NCBI RefSeq assembly: GCF_000247695.1
Contig: NW_004624781.1
Span: 7,117,521 to 7,181,520, forward strand
From: Heterocephalus glaber
Lineage: Eukaryota > Chordata > Mammalia > Rodentia > Bathyergidae
Direction: 5' to 3'
DNA: 64,000 bases
In this document: positions 11,432 through 58,149 of the stretch, piece by piece
Numbering within the stretch: position 1 is the stretch's first letter
Layout of the letters: each line of letters starts with the position of its first letter
The notes under the pieces: model-generated
Database searches by the model: none
What the model saw: only the letters and a program-made list of their open reading frames with translations
What the model was told of the DNA's origin: nothing
Made by a program: the position numbers and the translations under genes

Positions 11432-11544
11432 CCCGGGGATTTAGCTCTGTGGTTCCGGCGCCTGCCTCGCAAGCGCAAGGTCCCGAGTTCAATCCCCGGT
11501 ACCAAAAAAAAAAAAAAAAAAAAAAGAAAGAAAGAAAAAAAAGA
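11432..11544 (+). repeat. IDL SINE with perfect target-site duplications
   Basis: Near-consensus IDL with a long A-tail degraded to AAAG units. GAAGATATATTTCAA occurs at 11417-11431 and again at 11545-11559, directly bounding the insertion. This fixes both ends of the element. Confidence 0.95.
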
Positions 11545-11565
11545 GAAGATATATTTCAAAACGAC

Positions 11566-11748
11566 CAAGCCGGGCATGGTGGCACATGCCTATGATTCCA
11601 GCTCTCTGGGAGACAGATGGGAGGAAGGCAAATTTGAGCCCAGCCTGGGTGGCTTATCGATGTAGTGAGACCCTGGCTCAAAAAATTAAAAAGGACTGGA
11701 GATGTAGTTCAGTAGGAAGGCTCTGGGTTCAAACCCCAGTATCAAAAT
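11566..11748 (+). repeat. B1-ID composite SINE
   Basis: A B1 monomer (GCCGGGCATGGTGGCAC, AGACCCTGGCTC) is joined through an A-rich linker to an ID-like half (GGACTGGAGATGTAGTTCAG...CCCCAGTATC). This is the fused B1-ID arrangement of several non-murid rodents. Confidence 0.75.
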
Positions 11749-11849
11749 GAATGAATGAGTTAAACAAACATACAACAAATACAACAAACAATCCCAGTGG
11801 CAGATTCTGTCATCCTTACTGGTTTTTTTTTTTTTTTGCTTACTGTTTT

Positions 11850-12119
11850 TTTTAAGCTGGGCTCTCATATGTTGCCCAGGCTGGCCTTAAACTCCTGGGC
11901 TGAAGTGATCCTCCTGCCTCCGGCTCTTTAGGCCTCTTCAGATAGCTGGGACTTATACCCCCATACCATCATGCCCAGAAACTAATGACCTTTTTTTCTT
12001 TTCTTTTTAATTTTAGATCTAGTTCTCTTCTTTGTTTTGTTTTTGTGATGCTAGGGGTTGAACTCAGGCCTTTGGGCATCCTAGGCAAGGACTCTACCAC
12101 TGATCCATATGCCCAGCAC
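11850..12119 (-). repeat. Reverse B1 followed by reverse ID fragment
   Basis: 11850-11978 is a reverse B1 (GTTGCCCAGGCTGGCC, TGATCCTCCTGCCTCC). 12040-12119 is a reverse ID (GATGCTAGGGGTTGAACTC, CTCTACCACTGATCC). A further ID scrap follows to about 12180. Confidence 0.7.
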
Positions 12120-12232
12120 ATCTTTACTTAGTTATTGTGATGTTGGGGATCAAACCTGTGGCCTTGCATGTGTCCTAGCCTGCCTAATGACTTGGGTAGA
12201 ACAGTGTAATATTCTTTCCTTTTTTTCCTCTC

Positions 12233-12334
12233 TCTTTTTTTTCTTTTTTTTTTGGAGGGGGTACCGGGGATCAAACTCGGGACCTTGTGCTTTCAAGGAA
12301 GGCGCCCGAACCACTGAGCTAAATCCCCGGCCCA
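12233..12334 (-). repeat. IDL SINE
   Basis: Reverse copy with a long T-tail. GTGTAATATTCTTTCC on the left and ATGTAACATTCTTTTC on the right are its imperfect target-site duplications. Confidence 0.9.
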
Positions 12335-12716
12335 TGTAACATTCTTTTCTGATGAGGATCAGTTTGAGGCAAATTTACAAAATTAACATTTTTTTCCTCA
12401 GCATCAGGTTTTTTGTAGTTCAGCCACCAGTGTCCCTCAAACTTTCTGCTATAGATTTCTCATGGTCCAATATGGCTATAAATTAACATAGGGATAAGTA
12501 AGACTGACAACAGTTTAAAGTTGTTTAATGGCAAAAAATAAAACCATAACAGCAGCTAGTGGTGTTCACCTGAGAATGTCTACTGCCTCTAACCATGAAC
12601 AGCTGGAGGCTTTCCATGGTGCCATTTCGAAAGGGAAAATAATAGAATGTTTTACTAATGAGTTAAAAATTAAAATATATGCTATATCCTGTGTGTGTGT
12701 GTATGTGTGTTAACAG

Positions 12717-12846
12717 AAAATTTTTGTGTCAGGAATCGAACTCAGGACCTTGAGCTTGCCAGGCAGGTGTGGTGCCACTGAGCTAAATCCTCAGTCCGTT
12801 AATAGGAATTGAATCCAGGGTCTTCACACTGAGCTACATCCTCAGT
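12717..12846 (-). repeat. IDL SINE plus ID fragment, both reverse
   Basis: 12717-12798 has GTGTCAGGAATCGAACTC and a reverse A box. 12799-12846 holds a short second copy (GGAATTGAATCCAGGGTC...CTACATCCTCAGTC). Confidence 0.75.
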
Positions 12847-12857
12847 CGTTTTTTAAA

Positions 12858-13059
12858 TACAGTGGACCCTCAAGTTACGACTGGCCTGATGTATGAACAA
12901 CTTGGATTAATTAGATTAATGCGAGATTCATCTACCTCTGGTTATCTATAGTGTGACCCAGGTGAACATCCAGATCTTAGCTGTATTGACTTACAACGAA
13001 CTTGAGTTACAACCAGCCCTTGGGAATCAATTGAGTTTGTAAGTCAAGGATCTACTGTA
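12858..13059. mobile_element. Tigger-like non-autonomous DNA transposon (TIR-bounded)
   Basis: The left end TACAGTGGACCCTCAAGTTACG and the reverse complement of the right end, TACAGTAGATCCTTGACTTACA, are imperfect inverted repeats starting with the TA target. The element is about 200 bp and has no coding frame. The size, the TA target and a CAGTGG terminus fit a pogo/Tigger-class MITE; the exact family is not identified. Confidence 0.7.
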
Positions 13060-13183
13060 TTTTATTTGGAAACAGGGTCTCACTAAGTCACTAAGTTACT
13101 CAGGCTAGGCTCGAACTTGCCGCCTGCCTGCCTCCACCTCCCAGAGTGCTGGGATTATAGGCCTGCACCACCACACCTGGCTG
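13060..13183 (-). repeat. B1 SINE
   Basis: Reverse B1 (GAAACAGGGTCTCACTAAG, CCCAGAGTGCTGGGATTATAGG, CACCACACCTGGCT), abutting the Tigger-like element. Confidence 0.85.
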
Positions 13184-13826
13184 ACTTTGTCTCTTTTTAT
13201 GGTGACAGCTCATTTTCTCATTCATTCAGCAGCACAATCATTGACTGTTTTCTGCATGACAGGCCAGACTGGTCCACCTGGCCCCAGCCTCCCTGGATCC
13301 ACCTCCTGCCCTTGCCCTCCGGCCCCACGCACACCTCCTGCATTCTGCCTGCGCAGGGTTTCCTGGCACACCCCATAACCAACAGCTGTGCCACACAGCG
13401 GTACAGCTGCCCACTGCACGACTCCCTTGCTAGCCCACGCCGCGTGGGTGAGACCCTCTTACCACTGTGCTCCTGCTGCCCCCAGCAGGCCTGACCTGTG
13501 ACAGGTGCCCCACCTTCCTGTCTCTCACAGCCCAGGGCCTCTGCAGAGGGTGTCTCTTCCCCCCACCCCACCCCTGTCAGTTCTGCCCTGGCGACCCACA
13601 GTTCTGTGGAGCCTTCCTCCTAGGCCTCGATTTCCTCCCTAGATGCATGAATCCCTTCTCTGGCCCCATGCCACTCGAGACACTCTTGCCCCTGTGGACA
13701 CTGGCTTGTATCTTCTATCCTGGCCCCTACACAGTGCTGGATACTGGTCTAGATGTGTAGATTTCAGCAGTGAATCCATTGGCAAAAACCCTATCCCCAT
13801 GGCCTGCACTGGGGAGGGCAGACTAA

Positions 13827-13909
13827 AAGTCAGCAGGGCTGGTGGGGTAGCTCATGCCCAGCATACTCATGGCCTTGGGTTCAATCCTCAGCACTGAAAA
13901 AAGAAAAGA
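13827..13909 (+). repeat. ID-type SINE
   Basis: CAGGGCTGGTGGGGTAGCTC...GGGTTCAATCCTCAGCACTG, A-rich tail. Diverged. Confidence 0.65.
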
Positions 13910-14006
13910 AATGAGTAACATGTACAATGTAGACAGAAAGTGGAAGTATTAAGGACAAGAACAGAGCAGGGAAGGGGATAGGAAGAGTTGGTGTTGGAGG
14001 AAGACT

Positions 14007-14105
14007 TTTTTTTTTTTTTTTTTCCGGTACCAGGGATCAAACTGAACTCGGGTCCTTGCACTTGCAAGGCAGGTGGTGCAACCACTGAGCTAAATCCCCA
14101 GCCCC
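14007..14105 (-). repeat. IDL SINE
   Basis: T-tail, GGTACCAGGGATCAAACTGAAC, reverse A box ending CCCCAGCCCC. Confidence 0.85.
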
Positions 14106-15589
14106 CCTCCCTTTTAAAATAAAAGACAATTTATTTGAAGGTGGGGAAAGGGAAGGGAGAGGGAGAGGGAGGCTACTTTGGAGGAGTAGGGAGTAGGGAG
14201 CACTCCAAAGGGAAATACTGGTGGATTCTTGTCTGCAGCTCCCTTTTATTGAGATCCTTGGCCCATGTAGGCCCCTGGAATCTGATTGGCTCCCTGGTTG
14301 TCTTTGGCCCTCCCCTTGGATTTCTTCTGGTTAGATGAGGAAGTCTTGACAATATCTGGTGAGGGGACCATGCTGGACAAAGGTCCCGACTGGGGGCATG
14401 GGGAGGTGATGTGCGGCTGGAGAGGAGGTGAGCAAAAGGGACAAAACAAGGCTCCAGGTCAGGCGGGCCTGCACTCCTAAGAGGGACTTGGGCTTTGGCA
14501 TTCTGCTAGGTTCCAGTGGCAAGTTTTGGGCAAAGGTGACACGATCTCACTTTAACAGGATCAGAGTGAAAAAAAGATGAAGTGGGGTTGAAGGCAGAAG
14601 CAAGGTGACCGCTAGGAAGAGACTGCCCCAGTCCAGGTGAGAGGAGGGTTCGGACCGCGGGACTCAGGAAGTCAGAGAGGGAAAGAGCCGCAGTGAGGAG
14701 TCAAAAATGACCGGATGTTTTGACCTGCACAACCGGAAGGGTGGGGCGCTGGGAAGGAGAGGTGAAGAGCTTGGGACCAGCTGTGGGAAAGGCCGGTTGT
14801 TGTCTGGTGGAACTGCTGAGCAGATAGCTGGGTACCCAGGTCTGGGGTTCAGAACACACATTTTGGGCGTCACCAATGTAGAGATGCTGTTGGAGGACCA
14901 CAGGAGGTCCTAAGGAAAGCAGGTGTTTCAAAGAAGGGGAGAGGGCTGGACAGGTCACGAGCACCGCTGCGAGTCTGGGGAAAACGTGGCTGGGCAGTGA
15001 ATAAAGAAATGCCTGGTCTGCCTACATCTGCAAAGTACAGACAGGCAGAGACAAAATGGGTTTAGGTCACAAGAACATTTGGAGACATGGCACACAGAAC
15101 CACGGCATCTGGGTGTTGGAAAAGACCTTAAACAGATCGTTTAATCGGCACGCCTCTCCCCACCCCAGCCTGACATTTGAATCCCTAGGTCCAGAACAAG
15201 AAATATGTGTGGGACACTGAGGCAGCCAGCATGGCCAGGTCAGTCAGGGGCAGTTGCGTGGAAGAATGGGAGGAAGGGTAGTTGTATGAATGCTGGAGAG
15301 CAAGGGCTGAGGGAGGGACTAGAGATGATCTCCCTGGTTAGAAGCCTCCATCTGCTCTTCCTCAGCCTCTGTCCTGGGGGAAGTCACGCCCCCGTGCCTC
15401 AGTTTCCCAGTGTAACATGGGACCAAGACATCTTCCCCGTGGGCCCCAGGGTGGCAGTGAGGTCTGAGTGTGGAGTGGAGTGTGGCGATGGAGTAACTGC
15501 CCGCCTGGGTTGGCTGGTCACTGCAGCGAGGAAGGAGGACGAGAGCTCTGGCTGGGACAGGCGACGGAACTGGGGATAGGGAGGGACGG

Positions 15590-16080
15590 GTCCTGTCCTC
15601 GTTGGCTCTGTGGACGCGGCCAGGATCTGAGCCGCCGTGGACAGGGCTAGGCGGCCAGAGGGGCCCTGATTTGCCTCTAGAGCCTGGAACGGAGATGGAG
15701 GTGACCCCGAGGCAGCAGCAGGGAGAAGAAACGGAGATGCCGAGGTACTGAGACTCGCAGACTGGGGCGGCGGACCAGGACCCCGAGGCCCCAGGGACAG
15801 GGTGAGGCCCCGGGGCGCAGAGCGTGGCCCGGCTGAGCCCCCGTGCGCCGCGAAGTCGCGGGGTCCCCGCGGAGCAGGGCGGCCGCGCTCGCCCAAGATG
15901 GCGATGCAGGGGCGGGCGAGGCGGCCGCGGCCCGCGTCCCCCCGCTCTTCGGGCCCGGGCCCCCGAGGCCGCGCCCCCGCCCGCGGCGCCGCGCCTCCCC
16001 GGGCCACTGACGCCCGGCGCGCCCTCCCCCCGCGGCGGCGGCCGAGCGCCGGGAGGCGGCGGCGGCCCGAGCCCGGCCCC
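15590..16080 (+). promoter_or_regulatory. IGDCC4: IGDCC4 CpG-island promoter and 5' leader
   Basis: Extremely GC- and CpG-rich sequence directly upstream of the start codon. The island continues into intron 1 to about 17150. There is no obvious TATA box. AAGATGGCG at 15895-15903 matches the YY1 core, often found just downstream of a TSS, so transcription may begin near there. The TSS itself cannot be placed from sequence. Its ATG (15898) is in frame with the main start. Confidence 0.75.
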
Positions 16081-49541
<33,461 letters not shown>

Positions 49542-51860
49542 CTCCCCTAAGGGGAAGGTGTAGTTTGAGGGAGGCTGATAGGGCTCATGGGATGTGGTGT
49601 CCAGGGCCATGAACACAGGTGTCCCTGCAGCCCTCATCACGCCCTTTGGAGCCTCCCTGGATGGAGGCCCCTCTGGCTGAGGAGAAGAAAAAGAGTGGGC
49701 TTGCTTGTTCCTCCTATGCTCTTTGCAACACATATGTGATACATGAGAGACATGTGAGACACTGCTACATGTGATATGCATGAGTGTGAAGCCACATGTG
49801 TGTGTGGTGTACTGTTCAGTGAGCTGGGCAGCCTCAGCCCGGGTGGTGGTCAGGCCCAGTGACCCTCTGGGTCAGGACAGTGCCTCAGGGTGGTCCATCC
49901 CTGCAATCTGGGCCCCCGAAGCCCGGTCACCCAGCCTTTTATTACGCACTCTGAGAGTGTCTCCAGTGCCTGTCTGACAAAGACAGCCCCGGCCCACTTC
50001 CTGTGCGCGTGGGCTCTGCAGGCCTAACATTTCAGCCGCATCGCCTTCATCTCCCACATGCCCATGGCCCAGATTGAGAGAGTGACCCTGGCTGCCCTCG
50101 GAGCAGCCCTGTGTCAGACTGTGTAATTTGGGGAGTGCCTGGCTTTGGAAATCTTTGCCTCATCTTCCCCTCCTTCCTTTCTCCTCGCTGTCTCCAGGCC
50201 ACCTTGCCGTCCCCATTCTGGTTCCCATCTCTGCTCCCTGGTATCTCTCCTTTCCTGTCTCCTGTTTCTCTCTTTCTGTCTTCTGTCTCTCCTGCCTCTC
50301 CAGACTGCGACATGTGATTTCTCCTGCCTGGGTTCAACCTCTGCATCTTTCCCTAACAACATGACTACCTCATGTCTACTTCCAGGCCATAGTGCGACAC
50401 CTGTGTCCCCTCCCCCGGGCCCCCTGCCAGCCCCTGTCCTCTGGCCACCACCCCCAGCCCTCCCTTGCCTCTTTCCCCTGGGGATCAGGATGGGAAGGTT
50501 CTCCTTGGAGGGGATGAATCCGGGTCACACAGGAAGTTTTGAGACCGGAAGTTTCCATGCCTTCCGTGCAGGGAGACAGGCTTGCTGGACTGGGGTGGTT
50601 CTGACCTTTCAGGAGTTCTTGCCCTGCGCTCCTTGAACCTGACTGGGATGCTGAAGAGAGGTCGCTCTTCAGAAAAAGGGTGACTGGCTCCTTTTGTTTT
50701 GTTCTTTTCTTTAAATTGAATCCTGAAATCACTTTCTGCTGATCTGCCACACAGGGACAAGCTTGCCTCCTGTTTCCTGTGTAGTGAAAATGATGTCATT
50801 TACTCGATCCCTCACTCGATCCTAGCCTTCTCAACAGCATAGACTGTGGGGTCTTTGCTCCCTAACTGATCGGCACCTCAAGAGTTAACTCTGGCTACTG
50901 AGCCAAATTAGAAATAACCAGTGTATCTTTCCTTAGTTTTTTTTTTTTTTTTAAAGTGGTGAAATGTCTCTCCGCAGAGTCGCAGATCCTGAAAGTATCT
51001 GTGTTTATTACGATCGGGTGTCACTCACGTTTGACATCCTCACCTACATTTCCTCGCCCCCCGCCTCCTCCAGTCAGCCTATGATCACACTAAAGATTAT
51101 TAATGTCGCTTTTGTATCTCGTTAAAGACAGAATTGTCACTTGTACTGTTTCTGTGGCGCTCAGCTTGGCTGTGGCCAACACCACAATATGTTTCATCAT
51201 CACTCTGAAGGTCAAAAGCCTCATTTTATTTTGCTGGTTTGATTTTTTTTTTTTTTAAGCAAAAAAAACTGCCTTGAATTAAATGGCTGTTTTAACAGTA
51301 GGCTCTTAGCATTACACCACATCGTCATTTTTCATGTTCTTGTTTAACAGGCACTGAGGTTCTGGTTTAAATTAAATAGCTGCAAATGAGACAATTTATA
51401 ACCCATTAGGTTGGGTGGAAAATTGTTTCTCAAAAGCAAATAAGTAATAAATCTGGTATCTGCCTATAACTCACAGTTGATAAGAAAGTGGCCATTACTC
51501 ACTAGCATTATATATGATTTGGGCTCTGGGTAATTTGGAAGTGTTAGGCTGGTGTCTTTGTAGCAGTATTTTTATTAGAAAAGAGTCTATTGGCCTTTTA
51601 CAGGGTATTAATCCCTGTGTCACCTACCATTGATGCCTTAAGTTTTTTGAGTCTCATTTAAATATCTTCCTTTTCTTGATGCATGACAAGTAATCGGTAC
51701 CTGCTCATTTATTTGTCTGTATTTAGTTTATGCTGTATTATTTAATTATTTTCCCAGCATTTTTTCCCTTACAGATATGATATTCTTTAGTGTTCAGCAA
51801 AGGCATTGATCATGTATCTATCCTTATAATGAATTAATAAACTATTTTCCAGACTTACGT
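49542..51860 (+). other. IGDCC4: IGDCC4 3' UTR (predicted)
   Basis: About 2.3 kb downstream of the stop without recognisable SINEs, unlike nearly all other non-coding sequence here. It turns AT-rich after 50930. It ends near AATAAA at 51836-51841; another AATAAA near 51446 is an alternative. Repeat exclusion, length and AT-richness fit a real 3' UTR. Confidence 0.7.
51836..51841 (+). terminator. IGDCC4: Candidate IGDCC4 polyadenylation signal
   Basis: AATAAA about 2.3 kb after the stop codon, the last good signal before SINE-containing intergenic DNA begins at about 52040. Confidence 0.55.
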
Positions 51861-53849
51861 GATGCTTGATGGAACCAGTGACTAAAATTTCCTGAGTTTT
51901 TCTGTCCTAGGAAGTTTATTTCCCACCAGGATAGGAAACGGTGGGTTTTGAAAGTAGAATGCAGATGGTCGGAAGAAAGAACTGAACCATGCTCCTTCCT
52001 CAACAGGCATTTAGGAAATGACCTCAGCTTAGGGGAAAGGATGGGGTGTGGCACCATGGTAGAGCCCCTCACCTAACATGCCCGATGCCTGAGGCTCAAC
52101 CCTCCCTGCGCTGCAAAAAACAACAAAAAACAGGGAAGATGCACTCTTTGACTCTTAGGGGATCTCCTTCTCTAGGCATACCCTTTTCCACACTTTTTTG
52201 TGTACAAGAAGAGTTGCAGTTTCCATGACTGTTCTATATAAATCTGGTCACCTTGTGAATGCTGCACACTCACACAGGCACCGTGGCTACAAGCTCAGAT
52301 TCTCGTGCACACTCGCCTTCACAAATACCTGGCCATCGATGCACTCCACTGTGCACACCTTTCACGTGCAGGACTCCACACTCACACCCCACATATCTCT
52401 GGCTTGTGGTTGACAGCTGCTCTCAGCTAAGATCTTTGCAGAGCCCAGAACAGGCCTCTCTACTGAAAGGAACCCAGAGCCAGAGGCTGCCCTGCCCAGG
52501 ACCACCCCCAAAGTGGCCAGTGGGCCAGACCCAGAGTTAATTGACAGATCATACAGAGAGATACTGCCCATTTTACACGCAGCAGAATAGCCATTATTTG
52601 CATACCTCTCTCAGACTGAGGGCTGTGATGAAGATGAATTAAACACTTGTCAAGATGAATTTAAAATGACAGCAATTGAGGACAACAATTTGACCTCTCC
52701 AGAGTCCAGGACATGCCAAGAAAAGGCTGTTGAGGATTGAGGGCCTTCAGGAGGTAGTTCCAGAGACTTCAGGCCTGGGAAGCCCCTCTTTTCCTACCTT
52801 TCCTAGGGCCAGTAGATGCCTCACTCCTGCCCTTCCTCAAATTTCAGCCTGAGGCACACTGGGGCCCCTGACATTGAATTTCTCCATGGCCTCCTGGTCT
52901 TCTGGCCTCAAGCCCTGTCTCCCAGGTGCATCTTCCAGCTGCTGCAGCAGAGTGAGGGGTCCCCGGGCTGGACAGAGCCTACCACTAGGTCAGTGGGCTT
53001 GGCTATCTACAGTCTGAGCTCCAGAGGTCTGCACTTTCCTCGTCTGCACCAAAGTTAGTTTTATATGTGGTCCCAAGATTCCCCAGTTAGATCAAAAGAG
53101 AGACCTAGTCACACCGTGTCATCCCAGCCCAATGCCCAAGGAGCAAACAGCTGACCCAGGTGGACACCACCATCTCTACGCCTCCAGCTCCCAGAACGTA
53201 GTAGGAGCCGCTCAATGATTTCGGTAGAGTTCATCATGCACCACTCAACTGAGGATCGTTTAGTGCAGTAGTGAGCGGCCAAGATTTGAGACTGTGCGTG
53301 TGTGTTTCCTGAGACTTGCTTACCTTCTGTAGCACTCTCACACAGGACCTGTGTCGGCTAGAGAGTTCTCCGACACGAGATATCGAGGGTTCTTTGTGGT
53401 ACAGACACGTTATTGGCGATTTTAACTTAAACGTGCTTTCCCAGTTAGCAGGTTTTTTGCTGTTTTCTTGGTCTCCGGGACTGCGCGGGACAAATACTGT
53501 CCCGCACAAGGAGGCCACCAGGGTTGGCCTGGCTAGACAGCAAGGCTGAACCGGGACGGAGCAGGGAGGGACCTCGGTTACTTTAGCGATCTCATTGTCC
53601 TGGGGGTCTGCTCCTCCCAGGCAACCCACCCACGTGCCACAACTCCCAAGTCCAGAGCGGCCAGTCTTGAAGCTAAACGACCTATCCTCAGACTACCAGG
53701 ACCAGGAATCCCCGGAATACAGAACCTATGACAACTTTGAGCGGCTTTTAGGGGAATTATCTCTAAAATACAGACTCAGAGACTGTGGAAAGGGGCGCAG
53801 CAGAAATAGCGGAGCAGTGCAAATCCCGCAGCTTTGCGTGTCTGTCCGC
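51861..53849. other. Intergenic gap between IGDCC4 and IGDCC3
   Basis: Contains one ID-type SINE (about 52038-52130) and otherwise unique sequence. The block at about 52560-52720 is AT-rich, repeat-free and has an octamer ATTTGCAT at 52596-52603. No coding exon was recognised. Confidence 0.75.
52038..52130 (+). repeat. ID-type SINE
   Basis: GGATGGGGTGTGGCACCATGGTAGAGCCCC...GAGGCTCAACCCTCC, A-rich tail. Diverged. Confidence 0.6.
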
Positions 53850-54401
53850 AGCCCGGACCCGCTCGCTCCACAGTCCGCTGGGTCTCTGCTTCCCAGGTTT
53901 CTGAGATCCGGAACCGGCCGGCCGCGAGGGGACCCCCGGCTGCAGCCCCGGACGGCGCCGGGCGCCCCAGCCCCAGTTCAAAGCGCAGGGGGCGCGTCCG
54001 CCGCGCAGCCGGGAATGTCCGGCCGCTTAAAGCGCTCGCCGGCTCTTTTGTTCCCCAGACCCGGCCTCCGGGGAGAGGGGGCTGGGGGAGGGGACAGGCG
54101 GGCGGGGTGGGGGGGCCGCGGCCGAGCGGGAGGGCGGGGCGCGCGGGCGGGGCGAGTGCGGAGCCCGCTCCCCGGGCGAGGCTGACAGATCGCCGGCTGG
54201 GCTGGTGGGTGCAAGATGGCGCGAGCCGCGCTCCCCCTGAGCCCCCCGCGCCCCTAGGCGGCATGCGGCCCCAGCCCCCCGCCGCCCGGGCTCGGCCCCG
54301 GCCCGAGCCCCGGCCCTGGCCCCGGCGCCGGCCCCGCGGGACGCTGTGAGCCGCGAGAGGCCCGGGAGCCACGCGCCGAGCCCCGCGCCCCGAGAGCCCC
54401 C
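53850..54401 (+). promoter_or_regulatory. IGDCC3: IGDCC3 CpG-island promoter and 5' leader
   Basis: CpG-dense block extending to about 54720. AAGATGGCG at 54213-54221 is a YY1-type element, as in the IGDCC4 leader. If transcription starts upstream of it, the leader contains two uORFs: ATG 54216 to TAG 54255-54257 (13 codons) and ATG 54263 to TGA 54347-54349 (28 codons). Confidence 0.72.
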
Positions 54402-56598
<2,197 letters not shown>

Positions 56599-56930
56599 TA
56601 GAAGCCAGAGTGCTCATTGGCTGGTCTGGGGTGTGGGGGTGGAGCGCCGTCCGGGTTCAGGCAACCTTCTGGAGAACTAATTTCCCAGCATGGGTCAGTG
56701 GAGAGGAGTCCTGCAGTGAGTTCTGGTGGTGGAATTAGATCCTGGGCTCCTTTACTGATTGGAATGTGAATTGCGAAGTGTGTAGCCCAACATTGGTGGG
56801 CTGGTAGTTGTGGGAGTGGGGCTTCACCCCATGTTGGGTCATAGCTTCCATACACCTGTCACACTTCCGGTATCCTAGTCCCTTGCGTGGGGTTCTTCTT
56901 GCATTGAAAGGTAAACCACTGATTTTATGG

Positions 56931-56952
56931 AATATATATATATATATATATT

Positions 56953-56991
<39 letters not shown>
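56931..56991. repeat. AT then GT dinucleotide microsatellite
   Basis: About 11 AT units (56931-56952) followed by about 18 GT units (56955-56991). Confidence 0.95.
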
Positions 56992-57059
56992 TGGTGCTAG
57001 GGATTGACGTCAGGGGATCTGAAGATGTTTATACGGGTCATTTTGGCTACATGCAATTT

Positions 57060-57143
57060 TTTTTTTTTCGGTACCAGAGATCGAACTTGGGACCTTGCAC
57101 TTGCGAGGCAGGCAGCAGAACCACTGAGCTAAATCCCCGGCCC
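57060..57143 (-). repeat. IDL SINE with target-site duplications
   Basis: Reverse copy with T-tail and GGTACCAGAGATCGAAC. CTACATGCAATTTTT on both sides is its target-site duplication. Confidence 0.92.
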
Positions 57144-57258
57144 TACATGCAATTTTTAATTACATTGACTTTCAGAGGTTATGAGTAAGACTTCACTATA
57201 CTACTAATAGAGTTCTGAAGCTTGTCGATAAATTTGCTTCAAAAATGTATAGTAGGAG

Positions 57259-57450
57259 CTGGGTGTGGTGACACAGCCCTATAGTATCAGCACTCTGGAA
57301 GGCTGAGACAGGAAGAACACAAGTTCAAAGCCAACCTGGGCAACTTAATAACTGAGTGAGACCCTATCTCAAAGTGAAAGAAGGGGAGGAGGGCTAGGGT
57401 TGTAGCTCAGTGCAAAGGCCCTGAGTTCAAGTCCTAGTACATCAAAAATA
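57259..57450 (+). repeat. B1-ID composite SINE
   Basis: B1 (GCTGGGTGTGGTGACAC...GAGACCCTATCTC) at 57259-57376 and ID half (GGGCTAGGGTTGTAGCTCAG...TCCTAGTAC) at 57392-57450. Confidence 0.8.
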
Positions 57451-58149
57451 AATAAATAACACAAATAATTTAAAATAAATAATAAAAACATATGGTAGAG
57501 ACCCAGGGTGTAGTTCAGTGGGGCAGCAAGCTGAGATCACGGGGGCTGTGGTTGAGAAAAGTGAAGCCCTTAAATTGGTGATAATCCTAGCTGACAGTTA
57601 CTAAGACTTGCTGCATGCTGGGCACCCTAAGTGCTTAAGGGGAATCACAAGGACCCTAAAAGATGGGCCCTTATCCTCCCCATTTTACAGAGGAGAAAAC
57701 TGAGCCTTTGGGGGTTCAAGTGTGAATTCTGACAAAAGGCAAAGCCAGGACTGCAGTGTAGGCAGCCTGGGCCCTTCAGCCCCTTCACTAACTCCTGTGG
57801 CACGCTGCCTCTTTCCCAGCCCAGTGCTGACAAGTTTCTTCCTGGCTCTGAGGGCATTCGCACAGTTGCTCTGAACGGCTGGTGAGTGATGAATTGTTCA
57901 AGGCAGGAGCCCCCTCTCGGGGCATTAGATGCCCCTTTGTTCTAAGGAAGGCCGGTCCAGGCCCCCATCTGGAGCTCGCTGGGAGGCAGCCCTGGACTTG
58001 GAGACCAAATCACTTCTGGCTCAGCCACCCCTGTGCCCAGCCCTGCCAGCAGTGCGGAGGGGGAAGGCTGGTGTGTCTCTGAGCAGATGGCTGGGTGTGT
58101 AGAATGACTCAGGGACCCAGGGTGGGGACCAAGGATGGGGGAAATGGAA

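Larger units (their letters stand above)
3791..15590. other. Intergenic region between the upstream gene and IGDCC4
   Basis: No gene was recognised here. The region is a patchwork of SINEs, L1 pieces, MIRs and DNA-transposon fossils (listed separately) with unique sequence between them. The longest unique stretches are 4740-5530, 13184-13826 and 14106-15590. The 192-codon open frame at 4746-5324 resembles nothing I know, and its length is within chance for a window of this size. Confidence 0.7.

Noticed and set aside
53595..54185. 196-codon frame upstream of IGDCC3
   Set aside because: Mostly CpG-island sequence, Arg/Gly/Pro-rich, and not in a known IGDCC3 exon structure.
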